Below, one piece after another: positions 1-12,403 of a stretch of DNA of 64,000 nucleotides. Below the pieces are notes generated by a model. That model saw only the letters and a list, made by a program, of their open reading frames with translations. It was not told where the DNA came from and made no database searches. How positions within the stretch are numbered: position 1 is the first letter of the stretch; every line of letters begins with the position of its first letter. The stretch is from Chelydra serpentina. Its lineage: Eukaryota > Chordata > Testudines > Chelydridae. Location: contig JBAIAC010000018.1 of the NCBI GenBank assembly GCA_037349315.1, positions 12,462,001 to 12,526,000 on the forward strand, read 5' to 3'. A program made the translations under genes and the position numbers.

Positions 1-890
1 GCTAGCTCTCTCAATCAGCTCTCCATAGACAACCACCAGTGAGTCCACACATCACAGCCTGGGAACCTCTGCCCCATAGTTGTAATTAAATACCATTGTG
101 TAATGTTGTGTTTAGCGACTGTGTTCCACTGCAGAGGCCTGAACCTGCAAACCTTTATTCAGGTAAAATAATTATCATGAGTAAGAACTAGTTTGTGTCC
201 ATCTTGCTAATACTCTTATACATGTAAGCAACTCTGTGCATGTGAGTGGTGCCAGTGGGTTACTTGTATGCATACGTGTTTGCAGGATTGAGGCCGTAGT
301 TTGTAAAGGGCTTTGGGATCATTCAGGATAAAAGGTGCCATAAACATGCAAAATATTGTTATATCAATGCTAATATGTTAGTTTAAAATATAGTGTGCAA
401 CTGATTATACTATGCTGATTACTGCCTGCTATTGATTTTAAATATGTTTATGGCTAATGTTTGGGACAAACGCTGTGTAGGAATACGAATGCATGTCTTA
501 AAATGTTAGTATAATACACGTAGCTTTTTGTAACTTGTGTGGCCCACAGGAATCACTCATCAGTTCTGTAAATATTTTGGCCAATTCTTGTTTTTTATAA
601 TATGTTGATCGTTGGGTACTCAGAAAAAAACCGTGTGTAGGACTAGGTATAATTGGAGGGATTCTCCACTGCACTCAGTTTCTGTGGATGCAGCGTGTAC
701 GGAGGAGATGGACTGCATGTGGGAGCAGGGGAATGACTCCCTGATCTTGAGATGACCAGCCTTCAAGTAGGTGGGGGCTGCTCTAATCTACACACCTGGT
801 GATGGCTGGAGCACAGTGTGTTCTATCCCTCCACTGCACACTCCCTCTACACTGATGGTTACAGGAGGGAGGAGAGTAGGAGCTGGCTAT

Positions 891-1147
891 GGGTATGTCT
901 ATACAGCAGCTGTGAAGTGCAGTTCCAGGTTGACATACATGTGCTCACTCTACATGAGCTAGTTTGGCTAGCTGCCCTGGCACACTCTTGCTTGACCCCC
1001 TGACGAGGCACTTGGGCGGCTAGTCTGAACTGCTGCCCGTACCACTGTGGCTACCCTGCTCTTTTTAAGTGCTAGCTTGAGCAGCGCTAGCACGTGTCTA
1101 TCTACCCGTGCTGCGAATTAAACCTCCTCCCAGCCGCTGTATATGTC
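891..1147. mobile_element. Palindromic MITE (GGTATGTCTA ends)
   Basis: The left end GGGTATGTCTATACAGCAGC and the right end, with CAGCCGCTGTATATGTCA, are inverted. GCTAGC-type palindromes occur inside. Old and degraded; no clear target duplication. Confidence 0.6.
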
Positions 1148-1664
1148 AGCTCTAAACCTGCTGAGGATTTTCCCCATGTCGGAATCCTCATCTTGGGAGA
1201 TCTGGACAACATCCAGTCTCTTTGCGCTGCCCTTGCTGTGCACAGATAGTGGAATCTGGTTGAGTGCTCGCAAGCACTATGTAAAGTTTCCTCACCAATC
1301 TTTGTCAACGGCCTTTAATCCTGACAAGCCTTGCAGCCCTAGCTCCTGTATTCTCTTGAGCACACGTGACTGACTGTGCCATGTTATGTGGTGATTTTAT
1401 AATGTGCAAAAATGTCCTCAGGGGAATTAGCATGAGACCTTTAGCTCATTTTCATTTGTGAACCAAGTCTAGATTTGAACCCGTATCTCCAGAGATGAAA
1501 GGGCAGTAGATTCACTGGATTCAGGTGCCAATTTTCCTCTAGTTTTTGGATCCTGTGTTCTGTGGAGATGGTATGCAGTTACCTACCTTCAGATTTACAT
1601 CCTGAAGTCAAATACCCTGAAAATAAAATGATGATTTCTTTGTAGAATTTGGAGCAACTATAAA

Positions 1665-1919
1665 CAGGGCCGGCTCTAACTTTTTTGCCGCCCCAAGCAA
1701 AAAAAAAAAAGAGCGCCACCCCACCGAAACAAACCCCCACACGCTGAGCGCCGCTCCGCCCTGGCGAAACAACCCCCCTCTCCCCTGAGCGCCGCCCCGC
1801 CAAAGTGTGAAAAACAAACAAAAACCCCGAGTGCCATCGCGCTGCCCCAAGATTGGCTGCCCCTTAGAAGGTGCTGCCCCAAGCACGTGCTTGTCTGCTG
1901 GTGCCTGGAGCCGGCCCTA
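1665..1919. mobile_element. hAT-like MITE (CAGGGCCGGCTC ends)
   Basis: Inverted ends CAGGGCCGGCTCTA and GAGCCGGCCCTA enclose 255 bp rich in GCCGCCCC and an A-run. The 8-bp flank ACTATAAA is present at 1657-1664 and 1920-1927. Non-coding; the open frames inside it are incidental. Confidence 0.88.
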
Positions 1920-4817
1920 ACTATAAATTAGGCTAGCTGTGAATGATTCACTTCATTTCCAATCATTACCAAAGCCATTTATTGTGACTATTAGAGTGCA
2001 ATCAGACAATGATTGTTATACAATTAATCCGAACATGAACAAGAACATTTCCTCTGGAGATCTGAAGTATCACACCGCTTGGGTTTTGGATTGTTCCATG
2101 ACAAGCCCACAATCCCCTTCCCACTAAACCTTCTTTTTCTTCCTCTTTATTGATTGTATTACTGTAGTGCCCAGGAGCCCTAGTCATGTTTCTCACTCAT
2201 GTGCAAGCATGTGCATGCACACACACACGCGCATGAGCGCACACACTCATTGCAGGAGTTTCACTGGGTCTGTGCCAGAGGGACAGGGCTGTTACTACCT
2301 GATAGATTTTAGGATCCGGTGACAAAATCAGAGAGAGAGGCCCTCCCTGCTGTACTTTCGTTGCTTAAAAATGTACCATGTTAAGTAGGTTTTATATCAC
2401 TTCTCCAAGCAGAAGGCATTCTGGGTAGGAACCATGAAAAAGGGAGACTGGTGGCTCTGTGACATTGCCCTCTCTGATACCCCATGGAAGATCTGCGGGG
2501 GCTCATTGAGGTTTTCGGTGCTGGGAAAGGAACCAAAGAGCAGTTGTTCTGTGTAGCACTCTCTCGCTTCCCAGAGGTGGTGAGTATCTGCTTGGATTCC
2601 ATGACTTAATTCATTCTGCTTGAATCAGTGCTAACTAAGGCTACATTTCTGCACCTCTCAGAGAGGCTGGCTCCGCTAATGGTAGCATTTCTCCTGCAGG
2701 AAACACATTGCTAGGGGTAAGAAGGGGCCAAAGGAGCTGACCCTCCAGTGGACTAAAGCTTCACTTCTTCGCAGATCTGCAGCTCTCTGCGCCTTCTGCC
2801 TTCTCTGGATGAAAATTCTGCAAAGTGAACCTGCAGAGAGTCCTGGGTTCTTTGTCCCCCTCTTGCGGGAGCATCCAGTTAGGTGCTCCATCTCTAGCTG
2901 GCTTGTTAGCTGAAAGCATAGTGTCACTGGAAGCTGAAACTCAGAGCTTCCTAGCAGTACTTACCACAAAATCAAGTTGTTGAAATGCTGCCAGTAAAAT
3001 GGCAGTCGGGGTTCTGCTCAAAGTGAGGCATGGTTGGCGGAATCAGGAAAACAAGATTATTTGCTGGTGTGTTTAAACAAAACTCAAACCAAGTGATTTT
3101 TAACATTTAGAAGGCTCCGCTAGCTGCAGTGTCATAAGTGAACCCGAAGAGGGGAGAATGCAGGAGAAGGCTCCCTTTCCAAATCTTCAGGCGACATGAC
3201 TGCCTGTGCCCCTGGAAAACCGGGAGCTGCTTTTGTCTAGCTGAGAAGAACCTGGCCTTTCACTAGTCTTGTTAGTAGTCCCAAATGCTACCCTTCCTTG
3301 ACCCATTTTAATTCCTTGTGTTTCTTCAGTCAATTTGGGCACCCAAGGGCTCAATCCTGCTCCCACCGAAGTCTATGGTGGCGGGACTGGGCTGCAGGAG
3401 CATACTGTGGTTTGAAATCTGAGGCATGCACAATGGTAATATCATTCCCCTTGTGGTCTCCCTCCTCGAGAGCCACTGAGAGGACGAGGGAATACAGCAT
3501 ATGACAAAGCTGCAGTGTGTGCTGGGTGAAATCTCGCCCTTGCTGCCTTCCCACATGCCAAGGATCCTGAATGCAGCAGAAGCACCAGGCTTCTGCAGAG
3601 TGTGCTGGCCAGATTCTGCTCTTCCTGGGGCCTGCTCTGTAGTGATTGTTTCCATGGCACTGTGTGTGGCAGTGTGGGGAGAGGGAAGCACAGGGAGCCA
3701 GGGGGAAAAGGGGCCAGTCAGTCTTTTACTATGTGAAGCCACTGACTAAACCCCAGGGGCTGCAGATGGTATTGCAGTTACAGAGAGCCTTGGGTGGAGG
3801 AAACATCCATCACCTGTTAATGACATCTGGGTTTCGTTTTGAACCTTGAATATTTTATTTATTGCCACTTTACAACCCAGTAAAAGGGGAATTAATGTGC
3901 ATTTAATTACACTCTGAGGCTGGTTACTGATTTACAGAGAAAATGTCCTACATTTAGCCTCTAAGCTAAAGTCCCTATTGACACAGCGGCACTGTACTGG
4001 TGCAGGGGAAACTCTGTTTACCAAGAAGGAGGGACTGCATAAATGTAGTCTTCTGTGTATTACACATTGGATTGTATAATTCACAACTGCAACTATGGGC
4101 TGTTATTAGGCATGGATGGGGATGAATAACCAAGTAAGTTACCGAGGAAGCAAATTCTCTGAGTTTGTTGTGATCACTGCAGCATCCAGGCTTGTCTCCA
4201 AATGAATCCGATAAGGACACTTTGTGGGATGTGGCCATTTTCTGTCCATTTGCACAGAAACTCCATTGTGGTTCATTAGGAAGGAAGCTTTGTCCGTTGC
4301 TTATTGTTCAGTGCTGTCTACTTGTACCATATCTTATCCATGTATGGCAAATCAATGCTTCTTGTGTGACAATTGTAAGTGTTGGTTTCATATTAGAAGA
4401 AAACCCTGGCTCATAACTGGCTGGAAATAGCCATCATGTGAGTGAGGAAATTCCCACCTCAGAGGTCAATGTTGGACCTGTGGAACTGAAACAATGTTAA
4501 CGAATCAACTGTAAAGAACTGCATTTTGTCTGGCTGCTGTGAAAAGAATTATTTATCTCAGAACCACTTAGATAACTTATGGAAATCTTTGCCTCCTTTA
4601 TGGAAGACTTTAAGAAAAGAGCCACCTGTCTCTACCTGCAGATGCAGGAGTATATTTATATGTTGGGAAAGAGTCAAGGTGAGTGGGTCTGGGGTTCTAC
4701 AGCTTTCCCCATTCACAAAATCCAGTGCTTCCAAATGATCTGGACCCCTCAAGGCTAGCCTAAATAACCATGGAACCGTATTCCCTTGTTCTTTGTCACT
4801 CATTGCTCAGTCTATTT

Positions 4818-4935
4818 CTGTTTTACACTCTGTGGGTCAGGGACTGTCTCATGGTGTTTGTTTGTACAGTGCCTCAGGCAGTGGAGTCTGGATCCGGATT
4901 GAATCCTTTGGGCACGACTGCAATATGAGCACTAA
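4818..4935 (+). mobile_element. SINE 3'-tail fragment (GTTTGTACAGTGCCT type)
   Basis: GGGTCAGGGACTGTCTC, GTTTGTTTGTACAGTGCCTC and a GCACTAAATAAC end match related fragments at 50855, 51695 and 60495. It is probably the 3' part of a MIR/L2-like SINE. Confidence 0.6.
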
Positions 4936-5999
4936 ATAACAAGTCACCACTTCCTATTGGAAAACCTGCAGGAGGGGAAATGTCAGCCAAAGAGGTTTTG
5001 TCACAAGCTGCCCATGGGGAGAAGGACTCGGCCATCTTGTGAAGGGAGACAAGCTGCTAGCCCTACCGATCTTGAGGGTCCATGCGGGAAGCAGACTTCT
5101 AGCTCTGGGAATCCTGAGGTCTCCTGATGCCTGAATTTCACTTCCTCACTGCACTGCATCCCCTCAGCTGTATATTTCTACCCTCTTTGAACAGGAAAGA
5201 ACAGAGGCCTTATAGGGGAGTTAACCTGGCTTTTAGCATAATTTACTACTGTGGAAAGCTGCAGGTGTTTAAGGGGTTGTTTCAGGAGCAGCCACTCTCC
5301 CTTCCAATATCTTATGGGTACTTCCATCTCCTTATACTCTTTCTCCAGTCCACAGGGAAGAGAATAGGTCATTTTGTTAAATATCAAGAAGGAATAGACA
5401 TTTCTCTGAATAAGAATAGCATCTGCCTCTAGAACAGTTAAAAAAATAAAACTGGACAGATTTTAAAGTAGGCACATGCAGTTGTGTATTTGAGTGAGTT
5501 GGACTTGTGAGCAAATATCTGTGCATATACACATGGACGTCAGGCACTCAACTTGTGCACCCTCAAATGTTGTATCTGACATGTTCATGAACACCGGTTA
5601 TTTCCAGGCATCTGTTAGTCATGTTCAAAGGCCAATGTGCAGTTGCACATGCCTGATTTTGAAACTCTGTCTCTGCAAAAGTTAATAATTTCCAGTGGCA
5701 GCGAGCTCAACAGGTTATGAGGGCTAGTCACCTTTTTGAGTAATACCCATCTTTAAATGTTCACCTTATAGACCATAAGAATTTTGCAATGACTAGTAGA
5801 GGTTAATGCAGCACAAAACAAAGCTCAAATAGTCCTGACATCAATACCTCAAATGAGACAACATATTCCATAAGAAGCTTCTCTAACGTGTTATTACAGC
5901 TCAAATTTTATCCTAGCATATATTTTATGTGCATTGAATGTTTTGTTTGGGAAGAGAATTCCTCTTGTGTAACTGAAATAGCGGTACATTCCTCTACGA

Positions 6000-6403
6000 C
6001 AGTGGTGCCCAAACTTTTCCTGACGTGCCCCCAACTTACCAGTAATGGAATCCGTCCGTGGGCCCCCCACCATTACTGCACAGTTGGCTCAGCAGAGGAG
6101 CTGGGGCTAAAGGCAGAGCTGGGGGCAGAACTGGGGACAGGGGAGGAGCTGGGGCTAGAGGCGGAACTGGCCTGGGGGTGGAGAGGAATGAGGGCTGAGC
6201 TGGACGGGGGGCAGAGCAGGGGGTGGAGTGGAGCTGTGGCTGGAGCTCGGCTGTGGGTGGAGTGGAGCTGTTGCTGGAGTTGGAACGAGTCTGGGGGCAG
6301 AGCAGGGGACTGCGTGGCGCTCCCTCCCTGCCACCCTGGGAGAAGGGGGGTTGGCCTGGGCCCCATGGCTCCCCCCAACACTCCTCCAGTTTGGGGACCA
6401 CTG
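6000..6403. mobile_element. hAT-like MITE with internal GGAGCTG repeats
   Basis: The ends CAGTGGTGCCCAAAC and GTTTGGGGACCACTG are inverted, and the flanks CTCTACGA and CTCTAGGA form an 8-bp duplication with one mismatch. The middle (about 6095-6300) is a degenerate G-rich array of GGAGCTGGGGC-like units, giving spurious Gly/Glu/Ala-rich open frames. The termini resemble Charlie-type hAT elements. Confidence 0.88.
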
Positions 6404-7285
6404 CTCTAGGAGAAACATTATTTCCTGTCAGTCTGGAATCTGTGTTTTTCTGACGGCAGTAGGAACAAACGCTGCAGTTGATCCTGCCATTCTTCCAGGC
6501 AAAACTTACACTGATTTCAGGGAGAGTGTTACCAGAGAAAAGGATTGTGGCATTAGGACCACGTTCAGTAGAATAAGTGTGCTCCAGAGCATGCTGGAGT
6601 TCCCTGGACACTGAGAAGCTGTCTTACAATTAATTCTCTGCAATGAGATTGGTGGCAGTACCCTGACTCACAAGCAGGATGTTGTATGCAGTGTCGTTCT
6701 AGCTGTGTTAGTCCCAGGTTATTAGAGAGTCAAGGCTACAACGACATTGTACCCATCTTGTCTCTCTAAGTAGGATGTTGCTTTTTGACTATACGGCATT
6801 CATATGTCACACAAACTTCATTAACCATGTATTGCTCTAATAAGAAGCATTTTGTGAAGCATGGACAGATTAGTGAGAAATGAATTTGAGTTAAGAATCT
6901 CATTTGCATATGAGGTGCCTGACTATTAAGTGCGTAATCCTACAACCTTCACTTTCTTTTGCCATAACTGCTTTCAGTGGAATTATTTGTTGATATTCTT
7001 GTGTGCCTTTGTATGTTTTAAAAGTTTCACAATAGGCTTATATATTTCAATCACTCAGCCATATTGGTGAATAATGTACCTGTCTAAGGGATTAATTCCG
7101 CAAATCCCTATTATCATTATTACTCACATGAGTAAGACTTTGCAGGATCACACCATTAAAAAATGCGATTTAAGCGATTTAATTTTTTTTGAGAGACCTA
7201 AGTGTCCCAACTCAGCAATTTACAAATATTCCAAAATGTGAGAAATGTATATTTAAGAAATGTGGGTAAGTAACATTAAGTTACC

Positions 7286-7475
7286 CTGGCAGAGATGGTG
7301 TCTCTACCCTTTGTTTACCAGAAGCTGGGAATGGGTGACAGGGGATAGATCACTTGATGGTTGCTTGTTCTGTTCATTCTCTCTGGGGCACCTGGCATTG
7401 GCCATTGTCGGAAGACAGATACTGGACTAGATGGATCTTTGGTCTGACCCAGCATGGCTGTTCTTATGTTCTTGG
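7286..7475 (+). mobile_element. CR1 LINE 3' UTR fragment
   Basis: The plus-strand stretch with TTTGTTTACCAGAAGCTGGG, CTGGCATTGGCCA and a terminal CTGACCCAGCATGGCTGTTC block is the 3' UTR of the CR1 subfamily seen in reverse at 15300-15500. It is severely 5' truncated. Confidence 0.85.
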
Positions 7476-7784
7476 ACACTTTTACTTTGCACAATGGTCT
7501 CAGTATCCTTACACGGCATGTACATTTACACATCCTGGGAATCGGGCATTACATTAGATTTGTTTGCAATTAATGACTTCTGGGACACCTGTACTGCATA
7601 TATGAATTGGAAGAAAGTTTATCTTATGTACTAAGGGAGTAGGCTGTAAATTGTGAACGTCGACTTTCTCCTTCCCCTGCTAGTTTTACCCACGTTCCCA
7701 CCTTAAGTATACAGTGCAAAGGGGCACTACAGATAGGATGGACTGATGTTAAAGGAAACCTGTTGAAATTACCTGTTGAAATTC

Positions 7785-7846
7785 ACCTCTGGTGAACTGG
7801 GCTTTTATATATGTATTTTTATATATATGCCCAGTTCACCAGAGGT
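7785..7846. repeat. Hairpin-forming inverted repeat with AT loop
   Basis: Perfect 18-nt arms, ACCTCTGGTGAACTGGGC at 7785-7802 and its reverse complement at 7829-7846, are separated by 26 nt made almost only of A and T. The hairpin lies just before the TG microsatellite. Confidence 0.95.
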
Positions 7847-7850
7847 TGTC

Positions 7851-7868
7851 AGGTGTTGTGTGTGTGTG

Positions 7869-7922
<54 letters not shown>

Positions 7923-7936
7923 TGTGTGTGTGTGTG

Positions 7937-8001
<65 letters not shown>

Positions 8002-8014
8002 ACATATATATATA
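7851..8014 (+). repeat. TG microsatellite interspersed with TATATA
   Basis: Alternating (TG)n and (TA)n blocks run for about 160 bp. The long Cys/Val- or Thr/His-rich open frames across it on both strands are artefacts of the dinucleotide repeat. Confidence 0.97.
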
Positions 8015-8796
8015 AACATCATCTCCAAAGCGTGTACATGCGCGCGCTCTCTCTCGTTTTGGAGATTAACTTTTTAAAAATGCAATAGTTGAACCAGTTT
8101 TCTTGGATTTGCCTATTCCTTTTCTTGTGGGTAATAATTAGTCAGTAGATTCAAAATCACTCATGTCTGGAAGGAGTACAATTGGATTGTGATGTCATAA
8201 ACTCATAGTCAAGGAATCTCTTCAGGTCAAATCTTGTTTTAAAGGGTGGAATTAGTCAGGGTTTACCACTGTCTTAACCAATCACTGACTCTGTGCTTAA
8301 AATAACCTAATCTTGATCAGGTGGTTACAGGAAGCATGTATTTCTACATCTACAGATTTTTTCTAAAAATGCAGAGATTAGAAGCGAATGAAATATTAAG
8401 AAAGGGAAAAATAAAGGTGTTAGTAACATGGAATAATTCCAATTTTTTATTTAATTATTCCTAAAGTTAATGCATCTTTTCACACCATGAGCTGTGTACT
8501 GTGTCTCCTTATCTGGGTTTCATTCATGACTGGTTTGCTAAACTATTCAGAGTGTCCAGTAATTATAGGTTTTTGCTGCAAAATGGTAGCTTTTATTGTG
8601 TATCTGCCTGCCCACTTTTAATGCACCGATCATCATAACATTGGAGGCTGTCCTGTTACACCTCCAAAAATAGCTTGGATTGGAAATTAGTTCTATTTAT
8701 TGTTAATATTCAAAGGAAATGGAATGTTCCAGGGAGATGTGTACAAAGATCTAATTTCAGATCAGAAACTATTTAAAGGCATGAATGAAATGCTGT

Positions 8797-8885
8797 GGAC
8801 CAGGTCTTCAGCTGGTATCAATAGATATTTCTCTATTGAAGTCAACAGAGCTATGCTGTTTTACACCATAATAAGATCTGGACCT
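8797..8885. mobile_element. Small palindromic MITE-like element
   Basis: GGACCAGGTCTTCAGCTGGT at the left and AAGATCTGGACCT at the right are inverted around TCTATTGAAGTCAACAGAGC. Short palindromic elements with a central CATTGAAGTCAATGG-like core are common in sauropsid genomes. Confidence 0.55.
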
Positions 8886-9470
8886 ATACCACTATAAAAT
8901 GGCCAGTGTAATTCACCTGAAATCAAATACAACAAGAGAACAAATGTCCCCTCACTCATGCTCTTCATAATCAAAGGGAAAATAGTCTGAAGTCAAATGG
9001 GGAGGGGCTGGATCCTTGTGTGCCATCAAAAATGCTAATATCCTTTAATTCTTTCAACAGTTCCTCTGCCCTCCTCCCTCTCTCTTCTCATCCCCTCTCC
9101 CAACTTTTAAATACTTTATATGTAAGAGATTGGCCTGAATGAGATCTCTGAATCCAAACACCCCTGAACATTGGAAAAGTTCAAGATCCAGATCTAAACT
9201 TTGTTGGTTTAAAGCCATCTCTGTTCTATGACAGAAGAGTTCATATAAGTCATAAACATTTGTATCATTGCTCTCTCCTCAGCCAAAATTAGAGTAACCA
9301 GACAGCAAGTGTAAAAAATCGAGAGTATAAAAGGAACAAATTAAATATTTCATGAACTTAAGAGGCACATGACTCTCGCTGTTAGCATTTAGGCACAATG
9401 GTATGTCCCACTCTAATCACAAAATCCAAATAATCCTTGAAACTAACTGTATACTTTTTTTTCTGTTAAG

Positions 9471-9776
9471 GTTTGCAGGACAATCCATGGTTTTGTGACT
9501 GTCGGATTTCAAAGCTAATTGAATTTTCCAAAATAGTGGACACCTCTGTGGTACTTCTGGATCCTCTTGTGGCTTGTAGTGGACCTGAGAGCCTGGCAGG
9601 TATCTTGTTTCAGAGAGCAGAGCTGGAACAGTGTCTTAAACCATCAGTGATGACTTCAGCAACAAAAATCACATCGCCTCTGGGAAGCAATGTCCTGCTA
9701 CGCTGTGATGCCACTGGATATCCGACCCCACAGCTGACCTGGATCAGGTCAGACAATTTACCAGTGAACTACACAG
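9471..9776 (+). CDS. LRIT3: LRIT3 penultimate exon: LRR C-terminal cap and start of Ig-like domain
   Basis: LRIT3 is a single-pass membrane protein of photoreceptor and ON-bipolar synapses, needed in mammals for TRPM1 channel clustering; human loss causes stationary night blindness. This exon encodes the LRR C-terminal cap (NPWFCDCRISKLIEF, then further cysteines in VACSGPE and EQCLKP) and the first half of an Ig C2 domain (NVLLRCDATGYPTPQLTWIR, with the Ig cysteine and tryptophan). It follows a pyrimidine-rich tract with AG at 9469-9470 and ends before GT at 9777. It is 306 bp and phase 1 at both ends; its last G joins TA of the next exon to make a Val codon, which continues the Ig strand sensibly. 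It closely resembles human LRIT3 as I remember it; LRIT1 and LRIT2 are less similar alternatives. I see no frame damage. Confidence 0.93.
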
Positions 9777-11427
9777 GTATTTCATAATTTATTACTAAGG
9801 AATATGAGAACCTAGAAATATTGATAGTTCGTGCTTTGAAATGATCGTTGAGATCATTATTATGAATGATGAAAAATGAACAAGACCAGATATTCTCACA
9901 GTATTCCCACCATTTGGGGCCAGAATCTCTTTGCCCCTGTTTGTATTAAATTCATCCATATCTGAACATGAACAGGGCAAACAGGTCACTTCCAATTCTG
10001 AACATGACATGGAATCAAGACTGGATAGGGGGCTTAGATTTAGTTTCCCAAAATTGGAGGGGGTGGTTTGGACTTGAAATTTCAGTTTTGGCTTCTCTCC
10101 GGTACAAAATGCAAGTTAAAAAGGCTATTTATACTGAGCTATTTAAACACAGCAATTTTTATTATAAGCATTGGTTTTGCAATAAATATTAGTTTGTTTG
10201 AATTTTGGTAATTTACCACCAATGTCCATACTGAATGGTAAAGAGTGAATATCTGATATTGTTTTTGTATATCAGCCAATTTTAGTAATTGCACCTAGCA
10301 ATTCAGAAGTTTTCCTATTTCGAAATAATGGGTTCATGGGAATGAAACTGTATGACATCTTATTGTAAGCCCACAATCATAAATTATTATATTTATTATG
10401 AAAAATTATTTTAACTCCAAGCAGTAAGCTGATATCACTCATTTAAAACAAAATAAGCATATCAGTGGAAATGAATTGTTATAGTGCAATATTGGAGGCT
10501 GCCAGTAGATGGTACCATGGTTAGCATCTAAGGATTATCTTTAGGATCTAAGGAAGAACTGTAGAAGAGGAATGACAGAAAAAGTAAGGGGCTGAGAGTA
10601 GGGGAAGCGAGCGAATGTTTGTATAAAATCTGCAACTCCTAGAACAGTCTGGAAATTAAACTGTTTGCATCAGAACTCAATTATTTTAATAACTCAAAGT
10701 ATTTTGATTACATATTCTGTAGAGGTGGGTTTGAACTCTGACGTCTGAATTCAAATCCAAACTTTTCCAAAATTTGGGTGGAGAACTGGAATGCCATATA
10801 TATTATTTTCTTTGCTTTTGCTGTTCATGTTACAACAGTCATTGTAGAGCACACAAATAGTGGAGATGCAGAAGTCTGTAAGATCGAGATGTCCTTCATT
10901 TCAATTGATTTATTATTTACAGTGCCTGTCTTTTTTCACCCTGGGAGCTTACAATAATTAAAATATACAGGGTGAAGAGTAAAATCCACATAATAAAAAT
11001 AGATATAAATCTATGAATTGTTACAGATCTAACTTAACCTCTTAATCTTGATTTAAAAAACGTGTGTGTGTGTGGGGGGGGGGCTCTTAAGGGTTCTAGA
11101 AAGACAGCTCTGGGAAAGTTCAGTCCACAGGACAGGTAGTACCTGAGTAGTGCGGGCTGCTGCTTCTTACTCCAGCCACATGCTCCAATCCTGACCTGAG
11201 AACTACCTTTAGGTGAAACAGGATAATTCCGTTTCCAATACATGTTTAGACTTTATGAAGTGGTGTATATAATTCCTGGATTATGTGATAGACTTAATAA
11301 TTGTCCTATGGGATTGTACCAGTGCTCTATGTAGTTCAAAATAGTGCCTCGGGCAGTTGCGTAAAGCCCCATAATGGGTAATTATGCAATAACCTACCCA
11401 TGGGGGACGTTTCTTGCTAACTCCAGG

Positions 11428-11685
11428 TAGGGTGACCATATGTCCCGATAAAATTGGGACCGTCCCGATTTTTGATCATTTGTCCCGCGTCCCGATCGAT
11501 GGTTGGTCGGGACGCCTTTTGTCCCGATTTCCGGTCGTCTTCCGTTTTTCGGGTTTTTTTGTTTTGTTTTTTTTGCTCAACAAGTTTCGGCGGAAGAGGC
11601 TCTTCTGTTTTTTATTTTTTTTATTTTGCTCGACAGCTTCGGGTGGGAAGTCCCGATTTTCGGGTCTTCTCATCTGGTCACCCTA
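11428..11685. mobile_element. hAT-like MITE (TAGGGTGACCA ends)
   Basis: Inverted ends TAGGGTGACCATATG and CATCTGGTCACCCTA enclose 258 bp with repeated GTCCCGAT blocks. The flanks ACTCCAGG and ACTCCATG match at 7 of 8 bases. Confidence 0.85.
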
Positions 11686-11719
11686 ACTCCATGCAGTTAT
11701 GCTTAAGGGGAGCCAAAGT

Positions 11720-11840
11720 ACCATTTCCTAAAGTGACTTAGACACTTAGAGTTCTAAGTCTTGTTGAAAGTCAGTTTAGCTTCTAAAGTCCATGGAATGT
11801 AGGCTGCCAAGTCGCTTATGCACTTTTGGAACTTTACCCT
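11720..11840. mobile_element. Palindromic MITE remnant (AAGTGACTTAG type)
   Basis: TAAAGTGACTTAGACACTTA at the left is mirrored by AAGTCGCTTATGCACTTT at the right, with GTTGAAAGTC in the centre. Ancient and diverged. Confidence 0.5.
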
Positions 11841-11933
11841 ATATTCCTTTAACCATTTTTGTTTTGTACAGTGAAACGGCAAATATTTTTATTATTCATA
11901 TAAATGTCTAATTTTATTTTTGAACCTTACTCT

Positions 11934-12215
11934 GGGCAAGTCTACACTTAAAACACTGCATTAGCATGGCTGCACCGATGCAACTGTAGCACTATAATGA
12001 AGATGCTCTCTGCTGGCGGGAGAGAGCTCTCCTGTCAGTGTAGTTAATCCACCTCCCCAAGAGGTGGTAGCTATGGCCTTGGGAGAAGCTCTCCTGCTGA
12101 CAGAGCTCCGTCTGCACAGGGTGTTAGGTTGGTATAACTATGTCGCTCAGGGGTGTGGATTTTTCAGTGAGTGATGTAGTTTTACTGATGTAGGTCTGTA
12201 GTGTACACCAGACCT
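11934..12215. mobile_element. Inverted-repeat MITE (TCTACACT ends)
   Basis: GGGCAAGTCTACACTTAAAA at the left and CTGTAGTGTACACCAGACCT at the right form imperfect inverted ends around about 280 bp. It has the look of a DNA-transposon derivative. No clear flanking duplication. Confidence 0.55.
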
Positions 12216-12403
12216 CAACTCTTTTTTTCAATACTATCATATGGCAGAAAGTTCAGCAAGTTGTGTTTAAAAAACCACTATGTTCAGTTCAAATGGTTCT
12301 TTCTAACATAGCAAAAGCATGGAAGGGCTAATGTCATAGCCTTTTTTTTTTTTTTAATGTTATTGTTACACTGTTTTACTATATGCATTTCATTTTCCTT
12401 TAG

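Larger units (their letters stand above)
1..9470 (+). other. LRIT3: LRIT3 intron (5' part outside window)
   Basis: This non-coding stretch precedes the first recognisable LRIT3 exon. None of the open frames in it reads as leucine-rich repeats, so the exons for the LRR domain should lie upstream of the window. It contains a palindromic MITE near 891-1147, two hAT-like MITEs (1665-1919 and 6000-6403), a SINE 3' tail near 4818, a CR1 3' end near 7286, a TG/TA microsatellite with a hairpin at 7785-8020, and a small palindromic element near 8797. In 1-890, 1928-4817, 4936-5999, 6404-7285, 8021-8796 and 8886-9470 I see nothing I can name apart from a short CA/CG-rich run near 2215-2250. Confidence 0.75.
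9777..12403 (+). other. LRIT3: LRIT3 last intron
   Basis: A GT...TAG intron. The acceptor at 12401-12403 follows a T-rich run near 12340-12400. It carries a hAT-like MITE at 11428-11685, a palindromic MITE near 11720-11840 and a larger inverted-repeat element near 11934-12215. From 9777 to about 11427 the DNA is AT-rich with a short GT/G run near 11060, and I can name nothing else there. Confidence 0.85.

Noticed and set aside
3326..3742. A 138-codon minus-strand open frame
   Set aside because: No recognisable domain, no matching splice structure, overlapping open frames on both strands; it looks like chance in less AT-rich DNA.
4224..4430. CDNCKCWFH motif resembling a PHD finger
   Set aside because: Only this short motif fits; the remaining zinc ligands and flanking splice sites are missing, so it is probably chance.
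5888..6611. Long open frames on both strands (173 and 191 codons)
   Set aside because: They lie across the hAT-like MITE at 6000-6403 and its G-rich degenerate repeats.
7776..8088. Open frames on both strands rich in Cys/Val or His/Thr
   Set aside because: They are translations of the TG/TA microsatellite and have no domain or splice support.
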